A stretch of 64,000 nt of DNA, from positions 32,605,103-32,669,102 of the forward strand of contig OY744611.1 of NCBI GenBank assembly GCA_963556255.1, written 5' to 3'. The notes beneath the pieces were generated by a model. That model did not search any database, had not been told where the DNA came from, and saw nothing but the letters and a program-made list of their open reading frames with translations. Positions 33,731 through 46,400 of the stretch are shown here, piece by piece. How positions within the stretch are numbered: position 1 is the first letter of the stretch; the number at the start of each line of letters is the position of its first letter. This DNA comes from Allolobophora icterica (taxonomy: Eukaryota; Annelida; Clitellata; Crassiclitellata; Lumbricidae). Made by a program: the position numbers and the translations under genes.

Positions 33731-34307
33731 TGAATAGTTACTTCCCATTATTTTTTCCCCACTTATTTCACCTTCTTTTGTTTTAATATGTGTGAAATTG
33801 TCATACCCTACCTAAACGATTATCACTGATGTAAGAAGGTTATAATAATTATGCAATTGCTCTTAGTCTTTGACTTACCTTACTTTATCTTATCTTACCC
33901 TATTTTGTCTTAGCTAACCATATTATTTATTCACTTACCATATTTTACCTTATTGTCAAACAATTTGTTACATAGTTTAATAATTTGAGCAACTGCTTTC
34001 CCTTACCTTACCTTGAAGGACCATATCTCTGACATATACATGTAAGTCCAGTATTTGTCCATCAATCCCACTAAAGCACATTGTCGATCATGTCTATAAC
34101 TAAGCAATTGTTGTTTTTTGCATTTAGACTTCAGAAAAGTTCATCAGGTCAGGATTTTAAAATAGTGAAGAAGACAGTCGCCCTCGTTTGCAAACAGAAT
34201 TTTCTCGTCCCTTCGTCAACAACAATCATGCATTCTGTGCTGTTTTATTATTTCAAATTATGAGCATTGCATTTTTTTAAATTATCGCATTATTGTAGGC
34301 TTACTAT

Positions 34308-34579
34308 CATGGGCGTCTGCAGGAATTTTTGTAGAGGGATGCAAAAATTTTGTGGGGGGGGGGGCAAAATTACGTTTTTAAATAGAATTCATGAACACAG
34401 AACACATGACAACTTTAAAAATAAATAATGGTCAAGGATAAATAATTAAATGTTTTTTGCATTGAAAATCGTGTTGGGACTGTTGTAATAATCATAATAA
34501 TGAAAAGATTTTATTTTTGTAAAATATGCGCAGGATCCAGGGAGGCAAATGCCCATGGGTCGCCCTCCGGACGCCCTTG
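34308..34579. mobile_element. hAT-type MITE, 272 bp
   Basis: Ends CATGGGCGTCTG and CGGACGCCCTTG are inverted. Flanks CTTACTAT (34300-34307) and CCTACTAT (34580-34587) match at seven of eight bases. Confidence 0.7.
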
Positions 34580-34587
34580 CCTACTAT

Positions 34588-35460
34588 ACATTTCTCGTAA
34601 TGTGTCAAACTGTGTATGAAAGCATTCATATTGAGCTATTTGCACATGCTTTTAAAATACTAATGATTATATTTTATAAGTACCACATTTTTCTGGAGTC
34701 TTACTGATCAAGAACTAGTATACATACGTGTGTATGTATATATTTGAACATTTATATAGCACCTTTCACCTTAAAGAACCTTTCATAGGTGCCGAGTAAA
34801 TGGATGTCTAGCTGACCTCAACGTAAGAGAATGTTTAATTTTATTAATATATGTTAAATTATTGAGTTTTTTAAATCTGTACAGATTGAAACAGGCCCAA
34901 ATTTCACCATTGATTACTATTATTATTATTTTGCTTTGACATTCGATTCCTAACATTCTTAGTAAATGTGACTGTATTAATTATAACGATAATTAATAAT
35001 TGTAATTGTAATTAAGAAAGTAAGGACAAATAAATGACAAGAGGAGCAGACCTTTTTTCAGCATGGGAATGAAGTTTTTGCAGCTTCCTTTTTCTTAGCG
35101 TCTGCATTAGAAGGCAGATGGCCAGTCCTCTCCCTCGCAGCCTTATCTTGCCCTTGCCACTGTCAGAGTATTCTCTATATCCGAGTTCGCCAAGAGGGCG
35201 CCACAGAGCATAGTATTATAAGAACATAATAATAAATTATCAATAATTTATTCAAGTTTCACAGTAACTGTTGTTGTTGGACTGTTTTAATATATTTTTG
35301 TATGTTTGATTTTTAATAAGTTGTTAGTCTTTATAAGTTGTTAGTCTTTAAGTTTAGTGAAGATTAGGCTTATATAGGCATAGTCAGTAGAATTAACGAT
35401 AACGTTTAGTACTCTTTCTAATACCTAACCTGAAACCCAACCTCTGACAAATAAAACTCT
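34588..35460. other. intergenic
   Basis: An antisense LINE-end motif (TTTATATAGCACCTTTCACC) lies at 34749. Otherwise AT-rich with no gene seen. Confidence 0.5.
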
Positions 35461-35465
35461 AACAA

Positions 35466-35510
35466 TGGATGGAGATAACGTCTACCACCTCTCCATCACC
35501 ATCTTACGGG
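35466..35510 (+). CDS. possible short first exon
   Basis: ACAATGG context, a 15-codon frame (MDGDNVYHLSITILR) and a consensus donor CGG/GTAAGT. If spliced to the acceptor at 37503 it enters the 175-codon frame, not the cysteine-rich one, so it could instead be an upstream ORF or unrelated. Confidence 0.25.
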
Positions 35511-35544
35511 TAAGTTACGGCCTAACCCCAGGCTAATGTAAAGG

Positions 35545-35631
35545 TATTATCGTCGTTTCTTCATAATGCCCAGCGTCGTTTCTTCGTAATGCACAGCGCC
35601 GTTTCTTCATGATACATAGCGTCGTTTCTTC

Positions 35632-35686
<55 letters not shown>

Positions 35687-35692
35687 TATATA
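35545..35692. repeat. CGTCGTTTCTTC minisatellite and (GATA)n
   Basis: Four diverged units of CGTCGTTTCTTCATAATGCA run into a GATA microsatellite (35632-35692). A related array lies at 43810-44080. Confidence 0.85.
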
Positions 35693-36026
35693 GATAAAAA
35701 CCGAAGTAGATACCGACAAAGACAAACAGACAGAAGGGACCAGAGAGCGCTGGCAAGACAGACTTGTTCAATGATGCGTGACGACTGAGGACGAGTCGCC
35801 CGTGACGACAGTTCATCCGTGCAAAAGCTCTTTACGCTGATCATTCGCCGCTGTTCCGTGTGAAAACCGATCATCGTCGCAAACAATCAGAACACCGAAA
35901 ATTTCGCAAAGGAATAACTGGACTCAAAACGGAATCTCCTAGTTCAGGATTTACTTTACGATCTTCTGGTAAGGTACAGCCTATCAGTGAATGAGTGAGT
36001 GAGGAAGCAAGTAAGCGAAGGAGTTA

Positions 36027-36027
36027 G

Positions 36028-36085
<58 letters not shown>
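36027..36085 (+). repeat. (TGAT)n microsatellite
   Basis: Near-perfect TGAT run. Confidence 0.95.
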
Positions 36086-36195
36086 CGTGAATTAATGAGT
36101 GATTGATTGAATGAGTAAATCAATCAATTTTCGGCTTAGACTGCGTACTAAATCAAATTAAATCAAATTATATTAAATATTTTTTAAATTATGTC

Positions 36196-36232
36196 CAGTT
36201 CGATCACATTATAATATAATGTGATCGAACTG
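36196..36232. repeat. near-perfect 37-base palindrome
   Basis: Arms CAGTTCGATCACATTAT and ATAATGTGATCGAACTG around a three-base centre. Confidence 0.9.
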
Positions 36233-36624
36233 TACGTAATTTTATACAAAAACAATACAATTTAAAATGATATTAATATGGTATTGTCATATTAAATTGT
36301 ATCAGACTCGATTAGAAAAGATGAAACGACACCAATTATGTTTGATTCTGTAAGATTAAAATGCAGCAACCGGTTACTGTCAGGTGTTCTTTGTACTGCC
36401 GGGAAGCGGGCCATTTGTGAGGTTGGAAACGGTATGGCCTATGCTAAGCTCCCATAGGAGCGTTCCGGAAAAAATAATTAATTTAATCTCTAAGAACCTG
36501 AGGGAACGATCAGTACCTCAGGGCAAATAATAATCGTGGACGAGGACCGCTAAACTCTGGATCTTAACGCTTCTAAGTCAGTTTCAAAGTGTCTGATGGT
36601 TCATTTTAAATAATAAAATTTGTT

Positions 36625-36644
36625 GATAATAATAATAATAATAA

Positions 36645-36720
<76 letters not shown>
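36625..36720. repeat. (AAT)n microsatellite
   Basis: Long AAT run interrupted once. Confidence 0.95.
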
Positions 36721-36848
36721 GTCTTTAGGCCTATTAATTCAAACTGACAACTACGCAGTAAGAATACATTGAAACATGACAGTACAATCAAGATCTTAAT
36801 TAAACACACGTTTTGGCAGCCATGCAAGGCGCCGCTCTAGAGGGGTTA

Positions 36849-36918
36849 AGACCATTAGGCCTACGGGTATCGAACCGCGATCTAATGCTCTCCTGGCCAT
36901 GAGTGTTACCATTCATCT
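36849..36918 (-). repeat. tRNA-derived SINE
   Basis: On the minus strand GCGGTTCGATACCCG is a clear B box and TGGTAACACTCATGG is A-box-like. A further repeat block at 36945-37055 (TCTCACCCGATCA, then GGTCGCTATA) recurs at about 50842 and 61751. Confidence 0.55.
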
Positions 36919-37065
36919 ATCCCCCTCCCCATATATTCAAACGGGCAGCGGTGGTAACGGATCTCACCCGATCAATTCATTGAAAAATAAACAGGGTCGA
37001 GGCTAAACGGTCGCTATATAAAACGTGTAAATTTATTTACATTTATTATAAATAATTATGTTCAA

Positions 37066-37225
<160 letters not shown>

Positions 37226-37543
37226 CTATCTTCCCTCGGACAGTGTAATTGTAAGCCTACTCATTATAGCTCGAGTTGGCTTGGGGAGCAGAAATCTCAA
37301 ACCAAATTTCTACCTCATGGGTTATGATAACGGCGGTTTAGAAGTCAGTAGGCCTAGCATTATAGTAGAATGTAATGCGAGCTACAGATTCTACATTTTT
37401 GGACTGTGTCATTAATTGTTTATTCGGCTGATTGTTTATAAAACTGGTTTTCGCCATAAAGTTAAAAAAACTATAAATAGAATCACTTTTCTGTTTGTTG
37501 CAGACGTTATTTTCGTTGCCGTGTTGTCTTCGTTGTCGTCGCG

Positions 37544-37792
37544 ATGTGTTGTTGCAACTGGTGCAACGGGATAGGCCTCGACTGCGGATGTTGTTGGATG
37601 ATCGTCTGGGTCCTGGTCCTCGTATTCTTCGCCTGGCCGATCGCTCTGCTTCTCTGCCAAATCTACGTCATCCTTCTGCCGTTCAAGGCCTGCTGCGCTG
37701 GCTGCGTCCCAGTCATCGATGTCGTCTACGAGGGAATTCTTCTACCACTCGTCTGTGCCGAAAACGCCGTCGCAGGGACCCCGATGTGCTAA
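37544..37792 (+). CDS. small cysteine-rich membrane protein
   Basis: 82 codons, on an exon that begins after acceptor TTTGTTGCAG (37503). The N-terminus is dense in cysteine (MCCCNWCNG, CGCC), followed by a hydrophobic segment (WMIVWVLVLVFF to about residue 37), a second hydrophobic stretch around CQIYVILLPF, then CCAGC and an amphipathic tail with CAEN. Third codon positions are strongly C or G, which marks this frame as coding against the longer frame in another phase. Not recognised with certainty; the pattern suggests a small, possibly S-acylated, membrane protein. Function unknown. Confidence 0.65.
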   Translation: MCCCNWCNGIGLDCGCCWMIVWVLVLVFFAWPIALLLCQIYVILLPFKACCAGCVPVIDVVYEGILLPLVCAENAVAGTPMC

Positions 37793-38272
37793 TTACCTGC
37801 CTCCTAAGCAACTCATTCCAACACCCTTACCCTCTTCGGACAATCACTGATGCGCTGAACTTCGAAATCTTGTGCTATGCATTTTCAGCTTTCGTCCCTA
37901 TGCAGGACATCCATGGTGCGGTAGGTCCTCTGCCGATTTCTTCTATCCTCCATGGACTGGGATGGGCACTTCATCGAATCGAATTCCAGATCATCTGTTC
38001 CCTTGCAACGATCCCTGCATGATGCGTTAAAGTGCCTGAAAAACCTACTGTAACTCTAACGGTTTTACATTTTATCACTGACACGTATAGTATAATTATT
38101 AAGCCTACTAAGGCTACTAGGCCTACGGGTTTAATTTTTGATTTACAGTTATATTTTAGGCTAATGCTTCAATCTGTTTTTATGGTTACCGCTTATACAG
38201 TTAAATCTAAAAAGCAAAATTCTGCGAGGTATTAAAACGAACGTGTAAACGTATAATTAGTAGGCCTACCAC

Positions 38273-38545
38273 CAGTGCTCTTTTTCAGCCGGAACGCGCC
38301 GGAACGGCGTTCCGGCACCTTTTTTCAGGTACTAAAAAATAATTTATTTACTTTAATAATAAAAACAATATTTTAGTTATTTTAATTTATAATTTTTTTT
38401 CAGTTTTTGAACTGTTTTCAGTGTTTATTGAGACTCCACCCAGTCCCCAATCGAGTTTTTCTCGGGATCTTAGCCCGCCCATAATTATTCCGTTCCGGAA
38501 CCTATTGTTCCGTTCCGGAACCTCTCTTTCCAGAAAAAAGCACTG
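38273..38545. mobile_element. hAT-type MITE, 273 bp
   Basis: Exact 8-base duplication CCTACCAC (38265-38272, 38546-38553). Inverted ends CAGTGCTCTTTTTC and GAAAAAAGCACTG, with subterminal CCGGAACG blocks. The left flank contains a TAGGCCTA word that the insertion duplicated in part, so the word is older. Confidence 0.93.
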
Positions 38546-38880
38546 CCTACCACAGCATGCATACAGGCTTTCTCTCTGTAGAATGTTTAGGCCTAAGCAA
38601 TATTGAGCTTGGTTAACAGGCAGATGGGTGAGATGGCTCTGACCATCCATACAATGACACGCCACCTGACGTCCACGCACTCCTTCAGCTTCTAGTAATT
38701 TGCAAATGAGTAGCAATATAATTTGGGAGGTTTGTGTTATGTTTGCATCATGTTGTCATGTCAGATTGCTCAGTTTTTACTGTTGCTGTGGTCATGTACA
38801 ATTGTATTGTATCAAATACAGTCGTATTTTATCATATATACAGTTGTATTGTACGGACGTCCTGCACTCCAGTGAAGTAA

Positions 38881-39955
38881 GCTTACTAATTAGGCCCAGA
38901 CAATTAGACTACCCTATTGATCAGCGTCCAAACAAAGGGTGAGTCGCGAGAAGCAGCTTATTCACATACGCTCGGTCAAAAATAAGATAGGAAGGCAGGA
39001 TGACAATCGGTTCCAGGTCAATCTCCAGAGGGATCAGGCAGGTAGACTGCAAAGGTGGATGGTGTTTAGATTTGGAGCGACGAGGAAGGTAGGCCTACGG
39101 GGAAGAGGAATCGGGATACGATTTCTGCAAGAGCGGTATTTTAGTTTTCAGTTAAAGACCTGTGGAGAGATGGAAGAAGTGAGGTTTTTGTGATCTCGTA
39201 GGGTGGTTCACCGTTCACATTGACCTAGTTGTCGTAATTCTGGCTGGAGTTTATTCCAGAGAGGCGGAATAGCTATAGCCTAGCTACAGAGCGATTTGCA
39301 AATTTTACAAGTTAACATTACAAGCTACAATAATATTTATTTCTAGCAATATTGGATCGTGAAACGCGCTGGGTTAAGTGAGCAAACGAGTAGGCCTAGT
39401 TTCTGAAAGGTTCTGTCACTACAAAAAGGTTGAAAACCACTGCATGGCTTATATAGGGCCTCACAAAGTCTAAATCCGGCACTGCCTAAAATCATTTGTG
39501 CAAAAGTTTAAGTTATGCTACCCAAAGGATTTCGATCGGGCTTCTCCAACGACCATCGATTAAATGACGGCGCTAGAGAAATAATTAGATTCCACTGTTC
39601 ATTGCGCTATTTCAGATCCCATATTTCCTTCTACATAATTTTAATAATAATCTTTCAAATTGATTAGGCTAGTGCCCTGCGCTTGGCCTTCGAATCGCGC
39701 TTTAGAAGTTTGGAGATTACGATTAGGCTACTATTACCATCTCTCGATGGGAGAGTTGCGAACATCGTAGAGAGTTCCTTATTTAAGTGACCATCGATTG
39801 GTGTTTTTGCGTAATGATAACGGCGCTATAGAAGTCATTAGATTAGTATATAATGAAGTAAGTAAGCAAACCAACTGCTAACCGTATACTTGAAACATGA
39901 AAGTTTTATCGAAAGTTTTAATAAGTGTGTATATATAATATTAATAGATAGGGGG
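38881..39955. repeat. duplicated block P, copy 1
   Basis: Near-identical to 45312-46400, including the GATCAGCGTCCAAACAAAGG segment and, on the minus strand, a LINE C-terminus (IPPLWNKLQPELRQL near 39250). Ends in AAGTTTTAATAAGTG. Confidence 0.9.
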
Positions 39956-41205
39956 AGAGGCAGGTTGAGCTGAATTCAAAGGCTTCAAACGCCGTAGGCC
40001 TATACCATTCGTACGCTTTTCCTGACCTACCAACTAAGCTTTCTGTACCCCTTTCCAAATAAAAGATCAAAATCCTATCCACTGAGTATACTAAAAATAG
40101 TCTGTGAGTGACTATACAGTATCTAGAGCTGTTTGCCCGCGTATAGACCTAATAGGCCTATACCATCGTCAACAAGCCTGACTTGAAGTGAAAAATTCAC
40201 AGTACTTTCAAATGAATGCATATTAATTCACGCTAGATGAAATTTGCTACACAAGCCGTTTAAAAAGGTTCTACATAAAAATAAATATATGCATGTACAG
40301 TACAAATTTGAAAAAGCCCCAAAATTCAGAAACTGGGAAAAATCATGTCACTGCGCAGGTGGGGTTCGAAAATCCGTCCTGAGCCTAGCTTTCATAGGCA
40401 TGAGCTAGTTAAAATTGCCCTTGTTTTCATTATACGTTTGAAACTTGTACCAATAAAACGATTCGAGTTTCTTGTTTAGTATTTAACAGGATTTTGATGT
40501 AGTTAGAAAATTATAAAATGGAAAAAAAAATTCATGCCTCCGACCAGCCCGGTCGCGAACCGTGGTCCGCAGCTCGGCTGGCCAGTGACATGGGCAATCC
40601 GCCACGGCGCTAGGCCAGTAGATAAGGGTTAGAAAGCATAGTTATTCAAGAAGAGTCGATAACGCCTTTGTCATTGTGAATTTATGATGCTGTGAAATTG
40701 GGATCCATTTGTAATCTCTCGTATATAATATTTATTACAAATATATTCAAATGACAATTTTCAAATAAACCCCAAAGTCCCTATCAGCCAACATTATAAC
40801 CGATGTATTATCTGTCTTCTACTTCATTATCATTCGCTAGATGGCAGACGTCGGATATTTTGTTGGTAGATTATCATTTCATTCGATAGATGGAGCTGTA
40901 ACTTACCAACAAGGAGCAATGGACGGGCTACAGTTAGCTTCCGTATTTTTTCGATTTTTGCTCTCAACCACATTAAAGTTTCTAAAATAAATTTACCGTG
41001 ATTTTTCACGGGTTACAGCTAGTCTATTAGTAAATAAATAAATATATAAATTTATATACACTTATTAAAACTTTCGATGAAACTCATGTACACCGAAGTA
41101 CGGTTTGCAGTTGGTTCAATAAAGGATATACTTACTTACTTTACTGTACACTAATCTAATTACTTCTATAGCGCCGTTATAATTATCCAAAAGCACCAAT
41201 CGACG
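39913..41205. repeat. duplicated block Q, copy 1
   Basis: Near-identical to 42153-43436 over about 1.28 kb. Contains an antisense tRNA-like SINE (40536-40616). Confidence 0.92.
40536..40616 (-). repeat. tRNA-derived SINE
   Basis: Minus strand: TGGCGGATTGCC (A-box-like) and GGTTCGCGACC (B box). Duplicated with block Q at 42767-42848. Confidence 0.55.
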
Positions 41206-41272
41206 GTCACTTGTATAACAATGACTTTGAAGGATTACTATTAGGCCTAAAATTATGTAGAAGTAAATATAT

Positions 41273-42149
41273 TATGGGGTACGAGGGGTACCCGTACCCC
41301 CACTTTTCTGACTGGGGTACCGTACCCCCACTTTTTAAATAATGCCATTCAATATTTTATTATTCTGCCTTCCCAGAGCAGAGATCGCAGTCTCCGCCTT
41401 GCTTCATGTATACAGGCAGAGTGAGGAATATGTACCGCAAACGTACGATGTACAGGTCATCCGAGAGCCAGACAAACTGCAGTCAGACAGGCAGACTTTC
41501 AGCCACACAAGTCACCCGACAGACTGACCGCCGTGACCAGTCCGCAGGCCTCAGGCGCCACAGATCTGGACCACAGCTACCCTCTTCTTAATTGGAAAGA
41601 TCTGACATCACCCTTACTCTCCGCCGTATAAGACCCACACTCATATTGTCGGCCTTGATATGACTCCTCATCCCTCAGTTTCCTCACAATCTCAGAATCA
41701 GGAGGCCTTACTGTCACAAACATACCCGAGCCGGCTAGCTGAAGACAGCTCCCTCCGTTACACAATATGAACATTTAAGAAGTCATTGATTTTGACTTAT
41801 ACACGTCGTGTTCATATTTTGCTGATATGGAAAATGGATAAATCTGTTCTTAAACGAAAACGAGTAGATGACATCGTACACGATACAAATGCCATTATAT
41901 TGTATTGTATTGTATCTAAACACTTATAAAGCGCCTCTCACAGTATTCGCTAATCAGAGGCGCTCCCAGTGCGAAAGACCTAGTGAGTAGAAAGTGGTTT
42001 TAAGACAGCTCATCAGCTTTTCATAATCAGTTACTGGCAGGGTAATAGGCCCATTTCCAATATGGTCTCCATGCGAAAAGCTAAAGTGGAGAATAAATTG
42101 CTGCCGCCCCCCCCACCCCCACTTTTTAGACAAAAGTTACTCCCCTGGG
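41273..42149. mobile_element. interrupted copy of the 5650-5973 MITE family
   Basis: GTACCCCCACTTTTT and TTTTAGACAAAAGTTACTCC match the two ends of that family. The middle is replaced by other DNA, including an antisense LINE 3' end at about 41911-42015. No clean flanking duplication. Confidence 0.65.
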
Positions 42150-42152
42150 AAG

Positions 42153-43436
42153 TTTTAATAAGTGTGTATATATAATATTAATAGATATGGGGAGAGGCAG
42201 GTTGAGCTGAATTCAAAGGCTTCAAACGCCGTATACCATTCGTACGCTTTTCCTGACCTACCAACTAAGCTTTCTGTACCCCTTTCCAAATAAAAGATCA
42301 AAATCCTATCCACTGAGTATACTAAAAATAGTCTGTGAGTGACTATACAGTATCTAGAGCTGTTTGCCCGCGTATAGGCCTAATAGGCCTATACCATCGT
42401 CAACAAGCCTGACTTGAAGTGAAAAATTCAAAGTACTTTCAAATGAATGCATATTAATTCACGCTAGATGAAATTTGCTACACAAGCCGTTTAAAAAGGT
42501 TCTACATAAAAATAAATATATGCATGTACAGTACAAATTTGAAAAATCCCCCAAAATTCAGAAACTGGGAAAAATCATGTCACTGCGCAGGTGGGGTTCG
42601 AAAATCCGTCCTGAGCCTAGCTTTCATAGGCATGAGCTAGTTAAAATTGCCCTTGTTTTCATTATACGTTTGAAACTTGTACCAATAAAACGATTCGAGT
42701 TTCTTGTTTAGTATTTAACAGTATTTTGATGTAGTTAGAAAATTATAAAATGGAAACAAAATTCATGCCTCCGACCAGCCCGGTCGCGAACCGTGGTCCG
42801 CAGCTCGGCTGGCCAGTGACATGGGCAATCCGCCACGGCGCTAGGCCAGTAGATAAGGGTTAGAAAGCATAGTTATTCAAGAAAAGTCGATAACGCCTTT
42901 GTCATTGTGAATTTATGATGCTGTGAAATTGGGATCCATTTGTAATCTCTCGTATATAATATTTATTACAAATATATTCAAATGACAATTTTCAAATAAA
43001 CCCCAAAGTCCCTATCAGCCAACATTATAACCGATGTATTATCTGTCTTCTACTTCATTATCATTCGCTAGATGGCAGACGTCGGATATTTTGTTGGTAG
43101 ATTATCATTTCATTCGATAGATGGAGCTGTAACTTACCAACAAGGAGCAATGGACGGGCTACAGTTAGCTTCCGTATTTTTTCGATTTTTGCTCTCAACC
43201 ACATTAAAGTTTCTAAAATAAATTTACCGTGTTTTTTCACGGGTTACAGCTAGTCTATTAATAAATAAATATATATACACTTATTAAAACTTTCGATGAA
43301 ACTCATGTAGGCCTACACCAAAGTAGCCTACGGTTTGCAGTTGGTTCAATAAACTAAAGGATATACTTACTTACTTTACTGTACACTAATCTAGTTACTT
43401 CTATAGCGCCGTTATAATTATCCGAAAGCACCAATC
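42153..43436. repeat. duplicated block Q, copy 2
   Basis: Partner of 39913-41205; carries a second SINE copy at 42767-42848. Confidence 0.92.
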
Positions 43437-43740
43437 TATACAGATTCTGAATTTCTTGGGGGCTTTTTAAAATTTTATTTGTACTGATCAGCGTCCAAAC
43501 AAAGGGTGAGCCGCGAGAAGCAGCATATTCACATACGCTCAGTAAAAATCGATTGGGAGGTCAATCGGTTCCAGGTGAAGAACCAGAGGGGTCAGGCAGG
43601 TAGACTGCAAAGGTGGATGGTGTTTAGATTTGGAGCGAGTACTCATTGTACTCCCACAAATTACGCCTATGCTTGGTCCGTTTCGGTGCCAGGTCAGAAT
43701 TATATTATTAATTATTATATAATAATATAAAGGACACACA
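43436..43740. repeat. duplicated block R, copy 1
   Basis: Matches 47041-47350 from CTATACAGATTCTGAATTTC through GTGCCAGGTCAGAATTA. Shares the GCGTCCAAACAAAGG segment with block P. Confidence 0.9.
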
Positions 43741-43809
43741 ACACTCCACTATGCCATAATTATAGTGTAGACCCTATTTTGATCTAGGCCTAATGAATTC
43801 TATATATAT

Positions 43810-44080
43810 ATATCGTCGTTTCTTCATAATGCACTGCAGCGTCGTTTCTTCGTAATGCACAGCGCCGTTTCTTCATGATAGGCCTACATAGCGTCGTTTC
43901 TTCATAATGCATATCGTTTCTTCATAATCCAGCGCTCGTTAATAGGCTGGTGCCCTGCGCTTGGCCTTCGAGTGGCGCTTTAGAAGTTTCGAAATTACAA
44001 TTACGAATGCACAGCGTATGGTTTCTTCACAATGCATGGCGTTATTTCTTCATAATGCACAGCATCGTTTCTTCATAATG
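43810..44080. repeat. CGTCGTTTCTTC minisatellite, second locus
   Basis: Diverged 20-24 base units of the array at 35545; one unit carries an extra GGCCTA (43881-43886). Confidence 0.85.
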
Positions 44081-44380
44081 CATAACTTAATCCAATTGGT
44101 CATGAAAACAGAGAACCATGGTATACGGTGGATTAGCGAACTTGATATAGTACGTGGCCTATAGACCTAGAACTGCCTTTATTTCTATAAGAAAATTGAC
44201 AACACGTTCAAAGAAACAGAATTCATCTAACCTAGGCCTATAGGCTATATAGGCCTACAGCTCAACCGCTGTAGACATTTCTTGCGACAGAAAAGAAAAT
44301 TTTATCAGAATGTACAATAATTATAAATTGCTGAGAAATATAATTTTGAGTGAAGCCCTGTTCGAAGTCTTGTTTCTTGG

Positions 44381-44870
44381 TATTGTATTGTATTGTATTG
44401 TATTGTATTGTATTTATGCATTTATAAAGCGCCTCTCGCAGTAGGCTACAACCTAATCAGAGGCGCTCCCAGTGCGCAGAGCTAGCCTTCGTGAGAAAAG
44501 AAAAGTCTTAAGACATCGAGATGTAGCAGAGATTCCCCCAGTTAGAATCTGAGAAGGAGTCATAGGAGGAAGATCATTCCAAAGGGACGGGCCAGCAGAT
44601 GCGTAGGCACGGTGTTGAGCCATAGAAGTTCGGGTCCTATAGGGACCAAGAGGTCGTGTCGGTCTAAAGAACGGAGAGGACGGCCAGAGGCAACCGACAG
44701 AGGTCGACAGATAAGATCACAGAGGTAACGAGGCGCTTTGCCCTGGAACGCTCGAGAGGTAAGAAAAAGAAAAGGTAAGAAACTTTTAAGTGCAGAGGGA
44801 GCAGAAGAGTTTGTACATCCTGTGCCATAGTGCATTTTAAAAGTCGAGGTACTCTAACAACCGACATTAA
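44381..44870 (-). mobile_element. LINE 3' end with (TACAA)n tail
   Basis: On the minus strand: FQGKAPRYLCDLICRPLSVA and RPLRSLDRHDL, then AGAGGCGCTTTATAAATGC and TACAA repeats. CR1/L2-like, 5' truncated. Relatives at 41911, 51297 and 61880. Confidence 0.8.
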
Positions 44871-45112
44871 TGCTAAAGCTGAACTTAGTAAACATTTTAT
44901 CTGGGAAGTTTAAAACCTTTGTTGCTACCTACCGTTAGACAGGTAGGTAGCAACAGGTAGCAAGGTGAAGACAGTCGAGCCTTTTGTTGACCATTGATGA
45001 CTTGCAGACAACTGAGGTGTCGACCGTGTCGTCCTCGCAGGATGTCTGCAAAATAACCCCTACTTTGGAGAAAGTCCTCTTGTACGCATTTGGCATTTAG
45101 CTTCTTTATGAA

Positions 45113-45183
45113 CGCGGTAGCCGAATGGATGGAACGCTTAGCCTGTAAGGCAGGCAGGACGGGTTTGAGTCTCTGCTCAGCTG
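45113..45183 (+). repeat. tRNA-derived SINE
   Basis: GGTAGCCGAATGG (A-box-like) and GGGTTTGAGTCTC (B-box-like) at tRNA spacing. Confidence 0.5.
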
Positions 45184-45311
45184 GAAGGACGTTTCAGAAT
45201 GAGGGCAATATCAAATACAGTTGTATTATATCCATACAATTGTACCATATACAGTCGTATTTGATCAAATACAGTTGTATTGTATACAGACGTCCCGCAC
45301 TCCAGTGAAGT

Positions 45312-46400
45312 ACTAAGGCCCAGACAATTAGACTACCCTATTGATAAGCGTCCAAACAAAGGGTGAATCGCGAGAAGCAGCTTATTCACATACGCTCGGT
45401 CAAAAATAAGATAGGAAGGCAGGATGACAATCGGTTCCAGGTCAATCTCCAGAGGGATCAGGCAGGTAGACTGCAAAGGTGGATGGTGTTTAGATTTGGA
45501 GCGACGAGGAAGGTAGGCCTACGGGGAAGAGGAATCGGGATACGATTTCTGCAAGAGCGGTATTTTAGTTTTCAGTTAAAGACCTGTGGAGAGATGGAAG
45601 AATTGAGGTTTTTGTGATCTCGTAGGGTGGTTCACCGTTCACATTGACCTAGTTGTCGTAATTCTGGCTGGAGTTTATTCCAGAGAGGCGGAATAGCTAT
45701 AGCTATACAGCGATTTTCAAATTTTACAAGCTAACATTAGCCTACAAGGTACAATAATATTTATTTCTAGCAATATTGGATCGTGAAACGCGCTGGGTTA
45801 CGTGAGCAAACGATCGAGTAGTTTCTGGAAGGTTCCGTCACTACAAAAAGGTTGAAAACCACTGGCTTAGGGCCTCCTCACCAAGTCTAAATCCGGCGCT
45901 GCCTAAAATCGTGTTATAGTTTAAGTTAGGCTACCCAAAGGATTTCGATCGGGCTTCTCCAACGACCATCGATTAAATGACGGCGCTAGAGAAATAATTA
46001 GATTAGCCTAGATGTTATCCACTGTTCATTACGCTATTTCAGATCCCGTATTTCCTTTCTACATAATTTTAATAATAATCCTTCAAATTGATTAGGCTAG
46101 TGCCCTGCGCTTGGCCTTCGAATCGCGCTTTAGAAGTTTGGAGATTACGATTACTATTACGATCTCTCGGTGGGAGAGTTGCGAACATCCATGGTAGAGA
46201 GTTCATTATAAGTGACCATCGATTGGTGTTTTTGGGTAATGAGAACGGCGCTATAGAAGTCTTTAGATTAGTAAGTAAGCAAACCAACTGCTAACCGTTA
46301 TATATAAGAAGTCGTTGCTGCTAACCGTACTTTGGTGTACAGGAAAGTTTTATCGAAAGTTTTAATAAGTGCATGTTTATATATAATATTAATAGATATG
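45312..46400. repeat. duplicated block P, copy 2
   Basis: Partner of 38881-39955, including the antisense LINE C-terminus. Confidence 0.9.

Noticed and set aside
38939..39193. 84-codon frame repeated at 45363 and, shortened, at 43506 and 47111
   Set aside because: The repeated frame is carried by the duplicated block; the opposite strand encodes a LINE C-terminus, so this frame is a shadow.
39440..39460. TATA difference between block P copies as another case of the TA insertion
   Set aside because: The extra bases lack the GC core and the flanks have other changes, so it is not counted.
41342..41591. Two overlapping 61-codon frames
   Set aside because: They lie inside the interrupted MITE copy and lack coding character.
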